From contig NZ_CP104467.1 in the NCBI RefSeq assembly GCF_025369935.1, forward strand, positions 6,393,001 to 6,457,000: DNA of 64,000 bases, given 5' to 3'. The notes beneath the pieces were generated by a model. The model was not told the origin of the DNA. It did no database searches and saw nothing but the letters and a program-made list of their open reading frames with translations. The translations under genes and the position numbers were made by a program. Positions 18,824 to 27,606 of the stretch are shown here, piece by piece; the stretch's first letter is position 1, and every line of letters begins with the position of its first letter. The DNA comes from Paenibacillus andongensis. Lineage in GTDB: Bacteria; Bacillota; Bacilli; Paenibacillales; NBRC-103111.

Positions 18824-20332
18824 CTAGTTAAGTTCGTCCCCGCACAGATAAGCCGCTAAAGTACGAACCATGACACCTGTTCCACCTTTGGGTTCGATGC
18901 CTTTGGCCGACCATAACCAAGCCGTTCCGCCTGTATCCAGATGGATCCAAGGCGTTTCTTCAGCAAAGTAGCCGATGAACAGACCTGCTGTAATGGCTCC
19001 TGCCCAGCGATCGGATGAAGTCGCATTCTTGATATCTGCGACATCACTTTTCAGCATAGCGCGATACTCTGGATAGTTTGGCAGCTGCCATACTTTTTCT
19101 CCAGCCGCCGAGGCTGCTTGGAGAAGTGGTTTCAGGAACTCGTCATCGTTCGTAACAGCGCCAGTCGCGACATCGGCGAAGCAGATTAAGATGGCTCCCG
19201 TTAGTGTTGCAACATCAATCAGGCGATTTGCTCCCAGCTGCTTGGCGTAGGTCAAGCCATCGGCCAATATAATACGGCCTTCTGCATCAGTATTCAATAC
19301 TTCCACGGAATGTCCGCTGAGCATTGTCACGATATCGCCGGGGCGATAGGCAGAGCCAGACGTCATGTTCTCCGCCGTAGGGATAACCACGACAAGGTTC
19401 ACTTTCGGCTTCAGTTGACCGACGACATGCAGGGCACCGAGCAGTGTGGCGGCTCCGCCCATATCGCTGATCATTTCTTCCATGCCGTCGGGCTTCTTCA
19501 TCGAGATCCCGCCGGTATCGAAGGTCACGCCCTTGCCGACGAGGCCCAGCACGTCGGCGGAGTCCGGATCACCCTTATACTGCAGGGTGATCATGCGGGG
19601 CGGGTTGACGCTGCCTGCGCCAACCGCGGCAAGGCCGCCCATCCCGCGGGCGGCTATCTCGTGCTCGTCCAGCACTTCGCAAGCGAAGCCGTAGTGCTGG
19701 GCGAGCCGAACGGCTTCCTCTGCGATGGAAGCCGGAATGAGCCTATTGCCCGGGAGGTTCGTGAGATCCCGGGCATAGTTCGTGCCCTCCGCAACCGCCT
19801 CAGCGGCTGCGATCGCCCCCTCCAGAAGCGCTGCATCCGCAGCCGCTTCTGTCAGCAGTACCGCCTGGCGCAGCTCCGCGCGCGCAGGCTCGTTCTTGCG
19901 GTACGCCGCGATGCGGTACGTACCGAGGAGCAGCCCTTCGGTCAGCGCCGAGGCGGCTGACCGGCTGTCGAACCCGCTTGGCAGCTTCAGCGCCAAGTGT
20001 TCGAACTGCAGCGCGAGCGCTTTGCGCGCTGCGAACACCGCGGCTGCGCGCAGCGTATCGCGTGACGCTGCGGGGCCGAGCCCCGCAACGAACACGTACG
20101 CGTACGGCAGCAGCCCGTGGGTCGGCAGCGCCTCGAGCTCGCCTGAGGCGCCCGTGAATAGGCCCTTTGCGCGCATGCGCTCAAGGGCCTGATCAAGCTG
20201 CGGTAGTCCCAGGACATCGTCCTGGCGCAGCTCAGCTTCACTTAGGCAGAGGAGGATGGCGTCTGCCCCCGTTTCATTATCCATCAACGACGTAAATACG
20301 CCAGTCGTTACATCTGTTATTTTAACAAACAT
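18824..20332 (-). CDS. pepA: Leucyl aminopeptidase, M17 family
   Basis: 502 aa, normal length for M17. The C-terminal catalytic domain shows GKGVTFDTGGISMKKPDGM (metal ligand Lys/Asp region) and NTDAEGRIILADGL, the M17 signature with the Asp and Glu metal ligands and the Arg. The N-terminal third is the less conserved hexamer-forming domain. It removes N-terminal residues, preferably leucine, from peptides in the cytoplasm using two metal ions. The 5' half of the gene (about 19500-20260) is much richer in G and C than its surroundings. Single-gene unit; a terminator lies downstream beyond the short repeats. Confidence 0.95.
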   Translation of the reverse strand: MFVKITDVTTGVFTSLMDNETGADAILLCLSEAELRQDDVLGLPQLDQALERMRAKGLFTGASGELEALPTHGLLPYAYVFVAGLGPAASRDTLRAAAVFAARKALALQFEHLALKLPSGFDSRSAASALTEGLLLGTYRIAAYRKNEPARAELRQAVLLTEAAADAALLEGAIAAAEAVAEGTNYARDLTNLPGNRLIPASIAEEAVRLAQHYGFACEVLDEHEIAARGMGGLAAVGAGSVNPPRMITLQYKGDPDSADVLGLVGKGVTFDTGGISMKKPDGMEEMISDMGGAATLLGALHVVGQLKPKVNLVVVIPTAENMTSGSAYRPGDIVTMLSGHSVEVLNTDAEGRIILADGLTYAKQLGANRLIDVATLTGAILICFADVATGAVTNDDEFLKPLLQAASAAGEKVWQLPNYPEYRAMLKSDVADIKNATSSDRWAGAITAGLFIGYFAEETPWIHLDTGGTAWLWSAKGIEPKGGTGVMVRTLAAYLCGDELN

Positions 20333-20360
20333 AAGTAATTCTCCTTACCTTCATGTAGTA

Positions 20361-20432
20361 TCTGCAGTTTCTGTTCTATTCTGTAGTTTTTGTTCTTTTC
20401 TGTAATTTTTGTTCTTTTCTGCAGTATCTATC
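20361..20432 (+). repeat. 19-bp tandem repeat upstream of pepA
   Basis: Copies of TCTGYAGTTTTTGTTCTTT start at 20361, 20380, 20399 and (partial) 20418, with an exact 19-base period. The array fills the 110-base gap between pepA (start 20332) and the 3' end of the aldo/keto reductase, so it lies in the pepA promoter/leader region. Confidence 0.8.
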
Positions 20433-20442
20433 GTCTCTCAAC

Positions 20443-21456
20443 TTAATAAAAAGATGCGGCCTTCTGCACCACCGACTGCATCGGCAGCTGGTAAGGACAC
20501 TTCTCTTCGCAAAGCGGTTTCTCTTTGCATGGATCATGGTCTGCACAGCCTATTATTCTATCCTTTTGTCTTTGGAAAAATCCGTCACCCTTCGGCAGCA
20601 ACCCGAATTTCTCTCTGAATCTACTTGCAATCATCACATCTGGTATTGAGATTTCGAGCGGGCATGAACAATAATTGCAGCGTCTGCAATCGTGTTGACC
20701 TAGCTCTATAGCCAATTGTTCCAGCTCCTGGCGCTCCTCGTCTCCTACTTCCTGCTCCTGTGCAGCCAAGTTCTCTTGCACTTCCTTGATGCTCACCATC
20801 CCAGAGATCGTCACATGCACGTCTTGACTGTATGGATAGCGAATGGCACGATCAACCGGTTGAATGAACCCGCCGGACAAAGGCTTCATCGCCACTTTCA
20901 TTAAATCCATCTCCGTCGCTTTGGGAATCAGCTCATCAAGTGCAAACGGCTGTGCCAAATTGAGATGAAACAATATCTGCGAAAATTGTCCTTTGGCGAT
21001 CCATTTCGCAAGTAAATCCGGACGGTGTCCGGAAATGCCGATAAATCGCACTTTCCCTTCCCGCTGAGCCTCAAGAGCAGCTTCATAGGCACCACCAATA
21101 TCCATCGCTTTCTTAAACTCACTCACATAGTTCACGTAGTGAATTTGCAGTAGATCTACATGGTCTGTTTTCATACGAACCAAGCTTCGTTCAATCTCTG
21201 CTTTCGCCGTCTCGTAATCACGTGCCCCTGTCTTCGTCGCTAGAAAATACTCCTGTCTGCGATGGGAGATGCATTCGCCGATAATTTCCTCACTATTCCG
21301 GTATGCTGCTGCCGTATCGATATAATTAATGCCGTGATCTAAGGCGTAGTTCAATGCTTCTCTTGCTTGTTCTAGAGGTACACCTGGAAGATTCATAGCA
21401 CCAAATCCAAGTGATGAAACGTTGTAACCGGATTTACCGAAAGTTGAATATCTCAA
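20443..21456 (-). CDS. Aldo/keto reductase with C-terminal 4Fe-4S domain
   Basis: 337 aa from a TTG start at 21456, chosen because TTGGAGGGAGA sits at good spacing and the family N-terminus (LRYSTFGKSGYNVSSLGFG) begins there; the frame stays open to 21492. The barrel has INYIDTAAAYRNSEEIIGE with the catalytic Asp and Tyr. The C-terminal extension has two cysteine clusters: HDCRRCNYCSCP, and C-x5-C-x5-C-x3-CP ending KCPYQLPM, typical of Fe-S aldo/keto reductases. Substrate unknown. Monocistronic, between two differently regulated genes. Confidence 0.92.
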   Translation of the reverse strand: MRYSTFGKSGYNVSSLGFGAMNLPGVPLEQAREALNYALDHGINYIDTAAAYRNSEEIIGECISHRRQEYFLATKTGARDYETAKAEIERSLVRMKTDHVDLLQIHYVNYVSEFKKAMDIGGAYEAALEAQREGKVRFIGISGHRPDLLAKWIAKGQFSQILFHLNLAQPFALDELIPKATEMDLMKVAMKPLSGGFIQPVDRAIRYPYSQDVHVTISGMVSIKEVQENLAAQEQEVGDEERQELEQLAIELGQHDCRRCNYCSCPLEISIPDVMIASRFREKFGLLPKGDGFFQRQKDRIIGCADHDPCKEKPLCEEKCPYQLPMQSVVQKAASFY

Positions 21457-21607
21457 ACCCAAAATCTCCCTCCAACTAAGAAAATCAATCATAATTGCGC
21501 TTACAACTATTGTAATACAACTCGGTCCTAGATTCCATGAAGTAGGTAATTGTAACCGCTATCACAAAATTAAAACCAGCAATCGCACTTTGCTAGCCAT
21601 AAATGTA

Positions 21608-21670
21608 TTGACAATGAAAGTGATAATCATTATCATTCTAAACAGATTCATGATTTTGATAATCATTCTC
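21608..21670 (+). promoter_or_regulatory. SigA promoter with two Fur boxes
   Basis: A -35 TTGACA (21608-21613) and a -10 TATCAT (21631-21636) are 17 bases apart. The -10 is embedded in GAAAGTGATAATCATTATC (21616-21634), 17 of 19 matches to the Fur box, with a perfect dyad TGATAATCATTATCA (21621-21635). A second box, GATTTTGATAATCATTCTC (21652-21670), matches 16 of 19. Iron-dependent repression of the next gene by Fur is therefore well supported. Confidence 0.9.
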
Positions 21671-21690
21671 AGTTGTTGGAAGGGGTCATT

Positions 21691-22851
21691 ATGCGTAAAT
21701 TATTTTTACAAATTCATCTATGGATAAGTTTGCTTCTAGGCTTATTCATTGTTGTCATCTGTACGACAGGCAGTCTGCTTGTCATTGAAAATGATGTTGA
21801 GAAATGGCTACATCCACAGCTTTATAAACCTACGCCCGGTCATGCCCTGCTGCTCGACGTTCAGCAGAGTGTGGAGCAAGCTTTTCCAGGGTTCAAAATG
21901 GATCGAATCGATCTTCCAACAGGAGATGGTCTTTATCAGGTAAGACTATCCAAAGATGTGAATGGCAAAGCTTCGACGCAAAATGTTTACGTTGATCCAG
22001 GTTCCGCCCATGTACTTGGGCCTGTAGGACCTAATAGAAATGTCTTCTTTACGAAGGTTCTGCAAATACATCGTTATTTACTTGCTCAGGATGTACTTGG
22101 TAAAGCTAATGCTTCCATCATCGTCGGCTTCATAGGTATTGGTCTCATCATCATTCTAGTCACAGGTGCTTATCTATGGTGGCCCGGCCTTCGCAAATTC
22201 GCTCTTGGCTTCCGAATTATTCGAAACAAAGGTAAGCTTGCCCTGAATCTAGGTCTACATAAAACAGTAGGTATTGTAACCATTCCTTTCCTTCTCGTAT
22301 TCGCCCTCACAGGTACGGCATATCAACTTGATAAATATGTGCTTGGATGGTTCGGATTGTCGACCAAAACCGAAGTAGCCACCTCTTGGAGCAAAACTAC
22401 AAAGATGAACGGTTCACCGCTTTCGGTTGACACCATCGTTCAAAATGCGCTAGAACGATTTCCTAACCATAAGCTGATCCGAATTCAATTGCCCACAAAG
22501 CCTGATCAAACTTATCAGTTAGCAATGAAAGAAGGCTATAGTCCGAGTGGTTCCAGCAATGTGAATGTCTATGAAGACCCTTATACCGGCGAAATTTTAG
22601 GTAAAACCAACCCAAATGCTCCGATGGCGTTTTACAGTGCTTGGAAAAGAGGTTTGCATTTCGCAGCTTGGGGTGGTGCACCTGTAAGAATTGGGAGCTT
22701 CCTCATGGGTATGATGCCCTTGCTCCTCATGATTACAGGTTTGGTCATTTGGCAATTCAAAGCCAGAGCGCGCCGAAGAAGTAAAAGCTCTTCCCGTATC
22801 AACACATCTCCGCCACAAGCAATGGCTCCCACGATGAGTTCTGCCGAATAA
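21691..22851 (+). CDS. PepSY-associated TM protein, iron-regulated
   Basis: 386 aa. The ATG at 21691 is preferred over the earlier TTG at 21673 because GGAAGGGG lies just ahead of it. Four membrane segments (residues about 8-34, 150-170, 195-220, 330-360) with two extracellular PepSY-like segments between them; MRKLFLQIHLWISLLLGLF is the usual opening of PiuB/PepSY_TM proteins. Such proteins are often linked to siderophore or heme uptake and possible ferric reduction, although their biochemical role is poorly defined. Two Fur boxes overlap its promoter. It stands alone and ends at a strong terminator. Confidence 0.9.
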   Translation: MRKLFLQIHLWISLLLGLFIVVICTTGSLLVIENDVEKWLHPQLYKPTPGHALLLDVQQSVEQAFPGFKMDRIDLPTGDGLYQVRLSKDVNGKASTQNVYVDPGSAHVLGPVGPNRNVFFTKVLQIHRYLLAQDVLGKANASIIVGFIGIGLIIILVTGAYLWWPGLRKFALGFRIIRNKGKLALNLGLHKTVGIVTIPFLLVFALTGTAYQLDKYVLGWFGLSTKTEVATSWSKTTKMNGSPLSVDTIVQNALERFPNHKLIRIQLPTKPDQTYQLAMKEGYSPSGSSNVNVYEDPYTGEILGKTNPNAPMAFYSAWKRGLHFAAWGGAPVRIGSFLMGMMPLLLMITGLVIWQFKARARRRSKSSSRINTSPPQAMAPTMSSAE

Positions 22852-22858
22852 AACATAC

Positions 22859-22914
22859 ATAAACACCCTAGGCAGCGCTTCACGTAAAAAGTGAAGTATA
22901 CCTAGGGTGTTTAT
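22859..22914 (+). terminator. Terminator after the PepSY gene
   Basis: Outer 14-bp stem 22859-22872 with 22901-22914 (arm core AAACACCCTAGG) and an inner hairpin CTTCAC/GTGAAG (22878-22896). It probably serves both the PepSY gene and the convergent rsgI gene. Confidence 0.85.
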
Positions 22915-22975
22915 CTAAGGTTTTTATGTATCGTTCTAAGTTGTATATGTACTTGTTCTATTCTTTTAACTCCTG

Positions 22976-24310
22976 CTAATCCTTGTTATCATCGTGGTTT
23001 TTTGAGTCTTTGTTCCGATCACTCCAGCTCCAAGGGAAAATGGTGCTTCTATCATCTGATTTTGGTTTCTGCGATTGCTTGTCAGATGGTTTATCCGTTG
23101 GTTTGCTTGAGCTTGTTGGCTTACCGGAAGGTTTTTCAGTAGGCTTTGGCGTTGATGTCGCTCTAGGTTTTGAGGATGATTCTTTCTTCGAATCATCCTC
23201 ATTGTCATCATCCGAGCGGTTCGGTTTAGGCGATGATTTGTTGTCATTATTACGATCATTGCCATTTTTATCGTTCTTATTATCGTTTTTGTTGTTGTTC
23301 TTGTTGTCATTCTTATTATTATTGTCGTTCCTGTCATTTTTCGAAGACGGTGTTGGTTTCACCGTAGCCTTGCCATTATTACCGTTCTTCCCATTGTTAT
23401 TTTTATCGTTCTTATCATTTTTATCGTTGTTCTTGTCTTTGGACGATTTCTCATCCTGAATTTGCTGAATTTTCTCGCTGAGCTTCCCGGATTTTTCATC
23501 TGCGATTAGCCTTTGCAGAGACGATTTATCAATCGGTTTATTCGGCTTAACTAATTTATCAATTCCGCCGTTATCCTTCGCGAGTTGATGAATCGACACC
23601 GTTTTGATGTCGTCGAGAGATACTTTCGCACCATTGTCTACCGCATTTAAATAGATCGCGTACTTCCCGGCCGATACACCGTTGGCCTTCGCCTCTTGTC
23701 TTACTTCCTGCGGGGCGGCGAACGCGGTCACTTCATAATTTTTCACTTGATCCGGATGAGTTTGCTCGATATGCTTACTGACCTGAGCTTTCAGCTTTGT
23801 GGCAATCTCCTGATCATTCACATCCGTTTTTTGTTCTACAATCGTTGAGCTGATAATGATATCTCCTTCACCTCTAGCAAGTGCTCCCTGCTCGGCTTTG
23901 TCTAAAATATCAGATGTGACAGCTTCTAACGACTTCCCCTTATAGACTAACGCTTGAATGAGATCAACACCATCAGAATTTAACCCAATTAAATCCTGTA
24001 CAACTTCATCATTATCAATTCCTATTTCTACACTAGGATTGATATCAATGGTTACGTAGGCAACCACTTGACCACCCGGAACGCTTCCTGTCAACGTTGA
24101 TACTAAGACAAAGCATAGTACGATTGCCGCTGCCAGTCCCGATACAATTGCCATTTGCGGTACACGCATTCGCCGCTTTACGGGCGCGTATAATATCTCT
24201 TCCCCAACTTCACAATTTCGCGTTCCCCTCGGAAGCTTATCGAACCGACCCTCTGGATTCATGACAATAATGGAGCTGTCGCTTATTTCCATTACGATTC
24301 CCTTGTTCAT
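22976..24310 (-). CDS. rsgI: Anti-sigma-I factor, RsgI type
   Basis: 444 aa. Residues 1-50 form the small RsgI N-terminal domain that holds SigI (GIVMEISDSSIIVMNPEGRF). One membrane segment lies at about 56-77, followed by the conserved extracellular segment (AYVTIDINPSVEIGID) to about residue 260. Beyond that is a long disordered tail rich in Asn, Asp, Lys (repeated NDKND blocks) and then Lys/Pro/Ser/Thr. The tail has no carbohydrate-binding domain, unlike the clostridial RsgI sensors, and looks like a cell-wall-spanning region. It lies directly downstream of sigI and would release the sigma factor on envelope or heat stress. Confidence 0.93.
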   Translation of the reverse strand: MNKGIVMEISDSSIIVMNPEGRFDKLPRGTRNCEVGEEILYAPVKRRMRVPQMAIVSGLAAAIVLCFVLVSTLTGSVPGGQVVAYVTIDINPSVEIGIDNDEVVQDLIGLNSDGVDLIQALVYKGKSLEAVTSDILDKAEQGALARGEGDIIISSTIVEQKTDVNDQEIATKLKAQVSKHIEQTHPDQVKNYEVTAFAAPQEVRQEAKANGVSAGKYAIYLNAVDNGAKVSLDDIKTVSIHQLAKDNGGIDKLVKPNKPIDKSSLQRLIADEKSGKLSEKIQQIQDEKSSKDKNNDKNDKNDKNNNGKNGNNGKATVKPTPSSKNDRNDNNNKNDNKNNNKNDNKNDKNGNDRNNDNKSSPKPNRSDDDNEDDSKKESSSKPRATSTPKPTEKPSGKPTSSSKPTDKPSDKQSQKPKSDDRSTIFPWSWSDRNKDSKNHDDNKD

Positions 24311-24339
24311 GCGCTGTTCTTCCTTTCTTTATGCTTTCC

Positions 24340-25119
24340 TCATTCTCGAATATGCAAATAATCTCGCAAGTAAGGGTAGGGTCCGTTAAAAATAAGAGCT
24401 ATCGCAATCAAATACTTACGGTTTCGCTCCAATGTTTTCCGGGAAACCTGGACTTGCTCCAGCAGCTCTTTAATCGGCAGCTGCCGTTTCGTCAGAAGAG
24501 TACGCATAAGCTCTGCATCCTGTGCTAGCGTGCGGCCGATACCGAACAGCATTTGCCGGGAATCGTCGTGTTTAGGGGATGCTTCTGTCAATTCAGAGAA
24601 ATCGATATCAAAATCACTTAAACATCGGCTAAAATCCATAATTTCACTTCGCCGTTCTTCAAGTCCCTTTTGCTTTTCATAAGCTTCGATAGCTTGATGA
24701 ACCTCAATTGGATTGAGTAGGTTATCTTCATCATCTTCTTGATCGAACGAGCTGTAAGGAATCTGTCCTTTGAAACGCTGTTCTTTGCGTAAGAAATCAA
24801 TTAATCTCCTCCGCATGACCGTTTCTGCGAAGCCTAGGAAAGACCTCCCCATAACGGAAGAATACTGATTAATCGCTTCATTAAACGCTGCTAATGCGAT
24901 ACTGAATTCGTCATCTCGTGCAGGGTCGATATATCGCTTGCAGAACCTACTCGTAACTTTTGCCACATAGGGCTGGTAGTCAGCAATAAATTGGTTCCTA
25001 AGTCGTAGGTCTCCTGCTTGAATTTGATGTATGGTTACCTCTAGGGAAGAGGCATGCGGTTCACTTTGTCCATGGGATTCCTTCTTTCCAAGGAACTTTT
25101 TGAATAGTACCAGTAGCAC
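24340..25119 (-). CDS. sigI: RNA polymerase sigma-I factor
   Basis: 259 aa, normal SigI length. YQPYVAKVTSRFCKRYIDP and DDEFSIALAAFNEAINQYS form the region 2-like core, which binds core polymerase and the -10. The C-terminal helix-turn-helix contains LPIKELLEQVQVSRKTLERN RKYLIAI. The next gene is its anti-sigma factor, 29 bases away. A promoter with the ACCCCC/CGAA elements reported for SigI lies upstream, suggesting autoregulation. In Bacillus SigI handles heat and cell-wall stress; in clostridia it controls polysaccharide degradation, which would fit the sugar-degrading loci in this window, though no link is visible. Confidence 0.95.
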   Translation of the reverse strand: MLLVLFKKFLGKKESHGQSEPHASSLEVTIHQIQAGDLRLRNQFIADYQPYVAKVTSRFCKRYIDPARDDEFSIALAAFNEAINQYSSVMGRSFLGFAETVMRRRLIDFLRKEQRFKGQIPYSSFDQEDDEDNLLNPIEVHQAIEAYEKQKGLEERRSEIMDFSRCLSDFDIDFSELTEASPKHDDSRQMLFGIGRTLAQDAELMRTLLTKRQLPIKELLEQVQVSRKTLERNRKYLIAIALIFNGPYPYLRDYLHIRE

Positions 25120-25143
25120 CGTTCCACCTCACAGTATAGTAGT

Positions 25144-25173
25144 TTCGTCTCTATGTATAACAATTCGGGGGGT
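25144..25173 (-). promoter_or_regulatory. Putative SigI-dependent promoter of sigI-rsgI
   Basis: On the minus strand ACCCCC (25173-25168) is followed after 20 bases by CGAA (25147-25144), 25 bases ahead of the sigI start at 25119. ACCCCC and CGAA are the -35 and -10 elements described for SigI in Bacillus. The spacing needs comparison with mapped SigI promoters. Confidence 0.6.
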
Positions 25174-25316
25174 ACAATTATATGCATACACAAATAAAAA
25201 GTAAATTTATTATACCATAGATGTCCAATTGGGCACCTAATGGCAAATAAAACCTAATGCACGGTTTCATTTTGACCATGAATCCTATACAATTAAAGGC
25301 ATGGGAGGTGTTTCAT

Positions 25317-25958
25317 TTGGAACCCGGCAATCACTTTGGCAAGTTTCTCGAGACGTTACGAGGTAAATTGTCCTTGCGTAAAGTTGCAAGTAAAAGCGGC
25401 TTGTCTCATGCCTATATTAGGGATCTAGAGCTCGGTCGTAATCGTACCACGAATGACGTCATCAAGCCATCCCCTGACACTTTGAGAAAGCTATCACAAG
25501 CATACCAATATCCTTACACAGATTTACTTATAAAAGCAGGTTATTTAGAAGAAGCTGCGTCTTCGCAAACTTCTTTTCAAATCCATTTAGATAACGTTTG
25601 GTATGTTGAGTTTGGTATCAAATCGATACAATATGTTTCGCCTGATGGGATCATGGAAGAGAACGTAGAATCTCTTGTGGCGTTCACGAGTTTCATAGAA
25701 GCATTAACGGATCACCATTTTGTGAAACTGGACATGCATCTATTCGTCAATCTGAACAAAATAAAAAAGTATGCCCCCTCAGAAGGCAAACTTTATTTTA
25801 ATGACTATGAAGAAGGTCCTAGTGTCACCATCGCCGCTATGCCGCAAAAGAAATATCACCAGATTCTTCTTGAGTATGAGGCTCGCAATACAGGGTTTGT
25901 TGTGGATGCTGAATCTAGCCCCCGGCATTCATCTTTGAAAGCCAAGTTCCTTACCTAG
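25317..25958 (+). CDS. XRE-type regulator with LytTR-like C-terminal domain
   Basis: 213 aa from a TTG at 25317 with a good ribosome site (GGGAGGTG) six bases ahead; the frame is open to 25257. Residues about 5-75 are an XRE/Cro helix-turn-helix (LRGKLSLRKVASKSGLSHAY, then LELGR). Residues about 95-205 (VWYVEFGIKSIQYVSPDG, FVKLDMHLFVNLNKIKKY) have the pattern of a LytTR domain: a short strand facing a one-letter position, then a Val-Asn-Leu segment. The combination with XRE is unusual. Its 3' end overlaps the convergent membrane protein gene by 30 bases. Two different DNA-binding modules may read two different sites. Confidence 0.72.
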   Translation: MEPGNHFGKFLETLRGKLSLRKVASKSGLSHAYIRDLELGRNRTTNDVIKPSPDTLRKLSQAYQYPYTDLLIKAGYLEEAASSQTSFQIHLDNVWYVEFGIKSIQYVSPDGIMEENVESLVAFTSFIEALTDHHFVKLDMHLFVNLNKIKKYAPSEGKLYFNDYEEGPSVTIAAMPQKKYHQILLEYEARNTGFVVDAESSPRHSSLKAKFLT

Positions 25959-26558
25959 CATGACGTAGATGAAGAGCACAGTCGCCATACTTAGCATTTG
26001 GATCGGCATCAGCGCGCTTAGCACGCTATCCGGATAAGAATGACGGTATGTGATGCCAATAATAACAACAACAATGAAGAGATAGAAGCCTGCATTTTCC
26101 CTAGTAAGCGGAATTCTCGTATAATTCGAGAGAAAAGTAAATCCGAGCCGAAGTTTATGAATAGCAAGAAGAACGCCGCATTTCGCGATAATAGTCAAAA
26201 GTAATATCAAATTAGTCGTTAACGAGTCATCTTTGATATCTGTATAAGCAGCGAAATCGGTTAAATCACAACAAAAGAGAACAATCGTAGATACGATGAC
26301 CGACAGAATATATCCGGATAATGCCATAATTAAAGCCGGTACTAGGCTAAATTTCCAAACCATCATAAGCAGCGCACAAATAATACAAACGTATAATAAA
26401 GGCCAATTGTCAAAATAAGCGACCATCGTTCCTGCGAGTGCAGCGAGCGTTATTTGTATCCAATAGGGTTTCACTCTTTGTCTGAATAGTAATAATGCGA
26501 ATAAAATCATAGGTACAAAATCAATGCAGGTTAGGATAAATTTCACCCATGTAAACAA
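25929..26558 (-). CDS. Multi-TM protein resembling the sensor half of an AgrC-like kinase
   Basis: 209 aa, six or seven hydrophobic segments spread over nearly the whole length. The organisation resembles the membrane sensor portion of AgrC-type histidine kinases, but the protein stops after the last helix (MLGKELGFQR) with no dimerisation, histidine or ATPase domain. It lies between the XRE-LytTR gene (overlapping 3' ends) and a divergent LytTR response regulator. It may be a stand-alone receptor, a decoy, or a remnant of a kinase. The family is not certain. Confidence 0.55.
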   Translation of the reverse strand: MFTWVKFILTCIDFVPMILFALLLFRQRVKPYWIQITLAALAGTMVAYFDNWPLLYVCIICALLMMVWKFSLVPALIMALSGYILSVIVSTIVLFCCDLTDFAAYTDIKDDSLTTNLILLLTIIAKCGVLLAIHKLRLGFTFLSNYTRIPLTRENAGFYLFIVVVIIGITYRHSYPDSVLSALMPIQMLSMATVLFIYVMLGKELGFQR

Positions 26559-26735
26559 ATACGCGTTCCCTCATTTCTATGCCTTCTCTTAAGCAGCCTA
26601 CCAATGAATCCACACTTAGAACTATACAAGATAACCGTTCTTTTGCCTTCAAAGTGGACTAAGTTGGCTGTTTCTGAGCATAAGTTGACAGGATGCAATG
26701 AGCCATGGGTGAGAGGATTGGAGTGCGATGAACGT

Positions 26736-27509
26736 ATGGGACACCGTTTCACAGTGGCCATCGTGGAAGATAACTATTGGGCAGGCAAATTACTCGAAAG
26801 TTATTGCCAGCAATGTGGATTGAGAGTCATCTCCATCATTTCGGAAGGCGAACAGCTCATACAAGTATACGATCAGCTTCAGCCTGACATTATGCTAGTG
26901 GACATAGGATTGGAAGGGAAATTAGATGGCATCACGATGGTTCAGTCTTTGCGAAGCGCTGGCTATCGGCAGAAAGTCATTATGGTTAGCGGAACGACGA
27001 ATATTGACCATGTTTTGACAAGCTTTCATGACCTAGGATCTCTCTACTTCCTGTCCAAGCCAGTAATGCTGCCAAAGTTTCAAGCGGCTATTCGGAAGGC
27101 CATCGCGGAGATACAGCTAGAACGCAGTCAATTGGAAGAAGCCCCAAAGCCTAGAACGACAACATGGATTACTGTCAAAAATCAAAAATCAGAATTGCCT
27201 ATTTCCGAAGATTCCATCCTCTTCATTGAGAAGGAAGAGAAGAGATTGACCAGGATCCATCTCATGAATGGAGCACATATGGAATCCAGCACGAATTTAA
27301 CGGATATACTGGCACAGAGCTCTCCTCATATGTTCAGTCCATTCAAAGGTTTTCTGGTCAACTTGCGTCATGTGGTATCGTATGTAAAAGAAAGTGGATT
27401 CCCCACTTCGAGAAGATTTCTAATCCATTTGAACCATACGCCCGTTAAAGTTCCACTAAGCAGGAATCTACAAAAGGATTTTGCGAAGCTTCTGCAGGAA
27501 CTTCAATAA
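26736..27509 (+). CDS. LytTR-family response regulator
   Basis: 257 aa if started at 26736 (MGHRFTVAIVEDNYWAG); GTG or TTG starts at 26709 and 26718 are possible and the ribosome site does not decide. The receiver domain (residues 1-120) has the acidic pair VEDN, the phospho-acceptor Asp in PDIMLVDIGLEG and the conserved Lys in LSKPV. A linker leads to a LytTR DNA-binding domain (WITVKNQKSELPISEDSILF, SPFKGFLVNLRHV). No histidine kinase gene is nearby, so its phosphate donor is unknown. Its LytTR part is related in pattern to the C-terminus of the XRE protein upstream. Confidence 0.85.
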   Translation: MGHRFTVAIVEDNYWAGKLLESYCQQCGLRVISIISEGEQLIQVYDQLQPDIMLVDIGLEGKLDGITMVQSLRSAGYRQKVIMVSGTTNIDHVLTSFHDLGSLYFLSKPVMLPKFQAAIRKAIAEIQLERSQLEEAPKPRTTTWITVKNQKSELPISEDSILFIEKEEKRLTRIHLMNGAHMESSTNLTDILAQSSPHMFSPFKGFLVNLRHVVSYVKESGFPTSRRFLIHLNHTPVKVPLSRNLQKDFAKLLQELQ

Positions 27510-27553
27510 ACACCAAGTGCTTACCATATAGATGAGCTAGGGATGAGTCTAAC

Positions 27554-27606
27554 AAAAAAAGAAGACGTTATGGGCACAAATAGACCCGAACCGTCTTCTT
27601 TTTTTA
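27554..27606 (+). terminator. Terminator after the LytTR regulator
   Basis: Stem 27554-27567 with 27592-27605: GAAGACG/CGTCTTC plus an A run of seven paired with a T run of seven. Classic bidirectional rho-independent form. Confidence 0.92.

Noticed and set aside
22966..23459. Frames overlapping the C-terminal tail of rsgI
   Set aside because: Low-complexity reads of the Asn/Asp/Lys repeats in other frames.
25929..26558. Reading the seven-TM protein as a full histidine kinase disrupted by a frameshift
   Set aside because: No kinase-like sequence is found in any frame past its stop; the next gene downstream is the intact XRE protein on the other strand.
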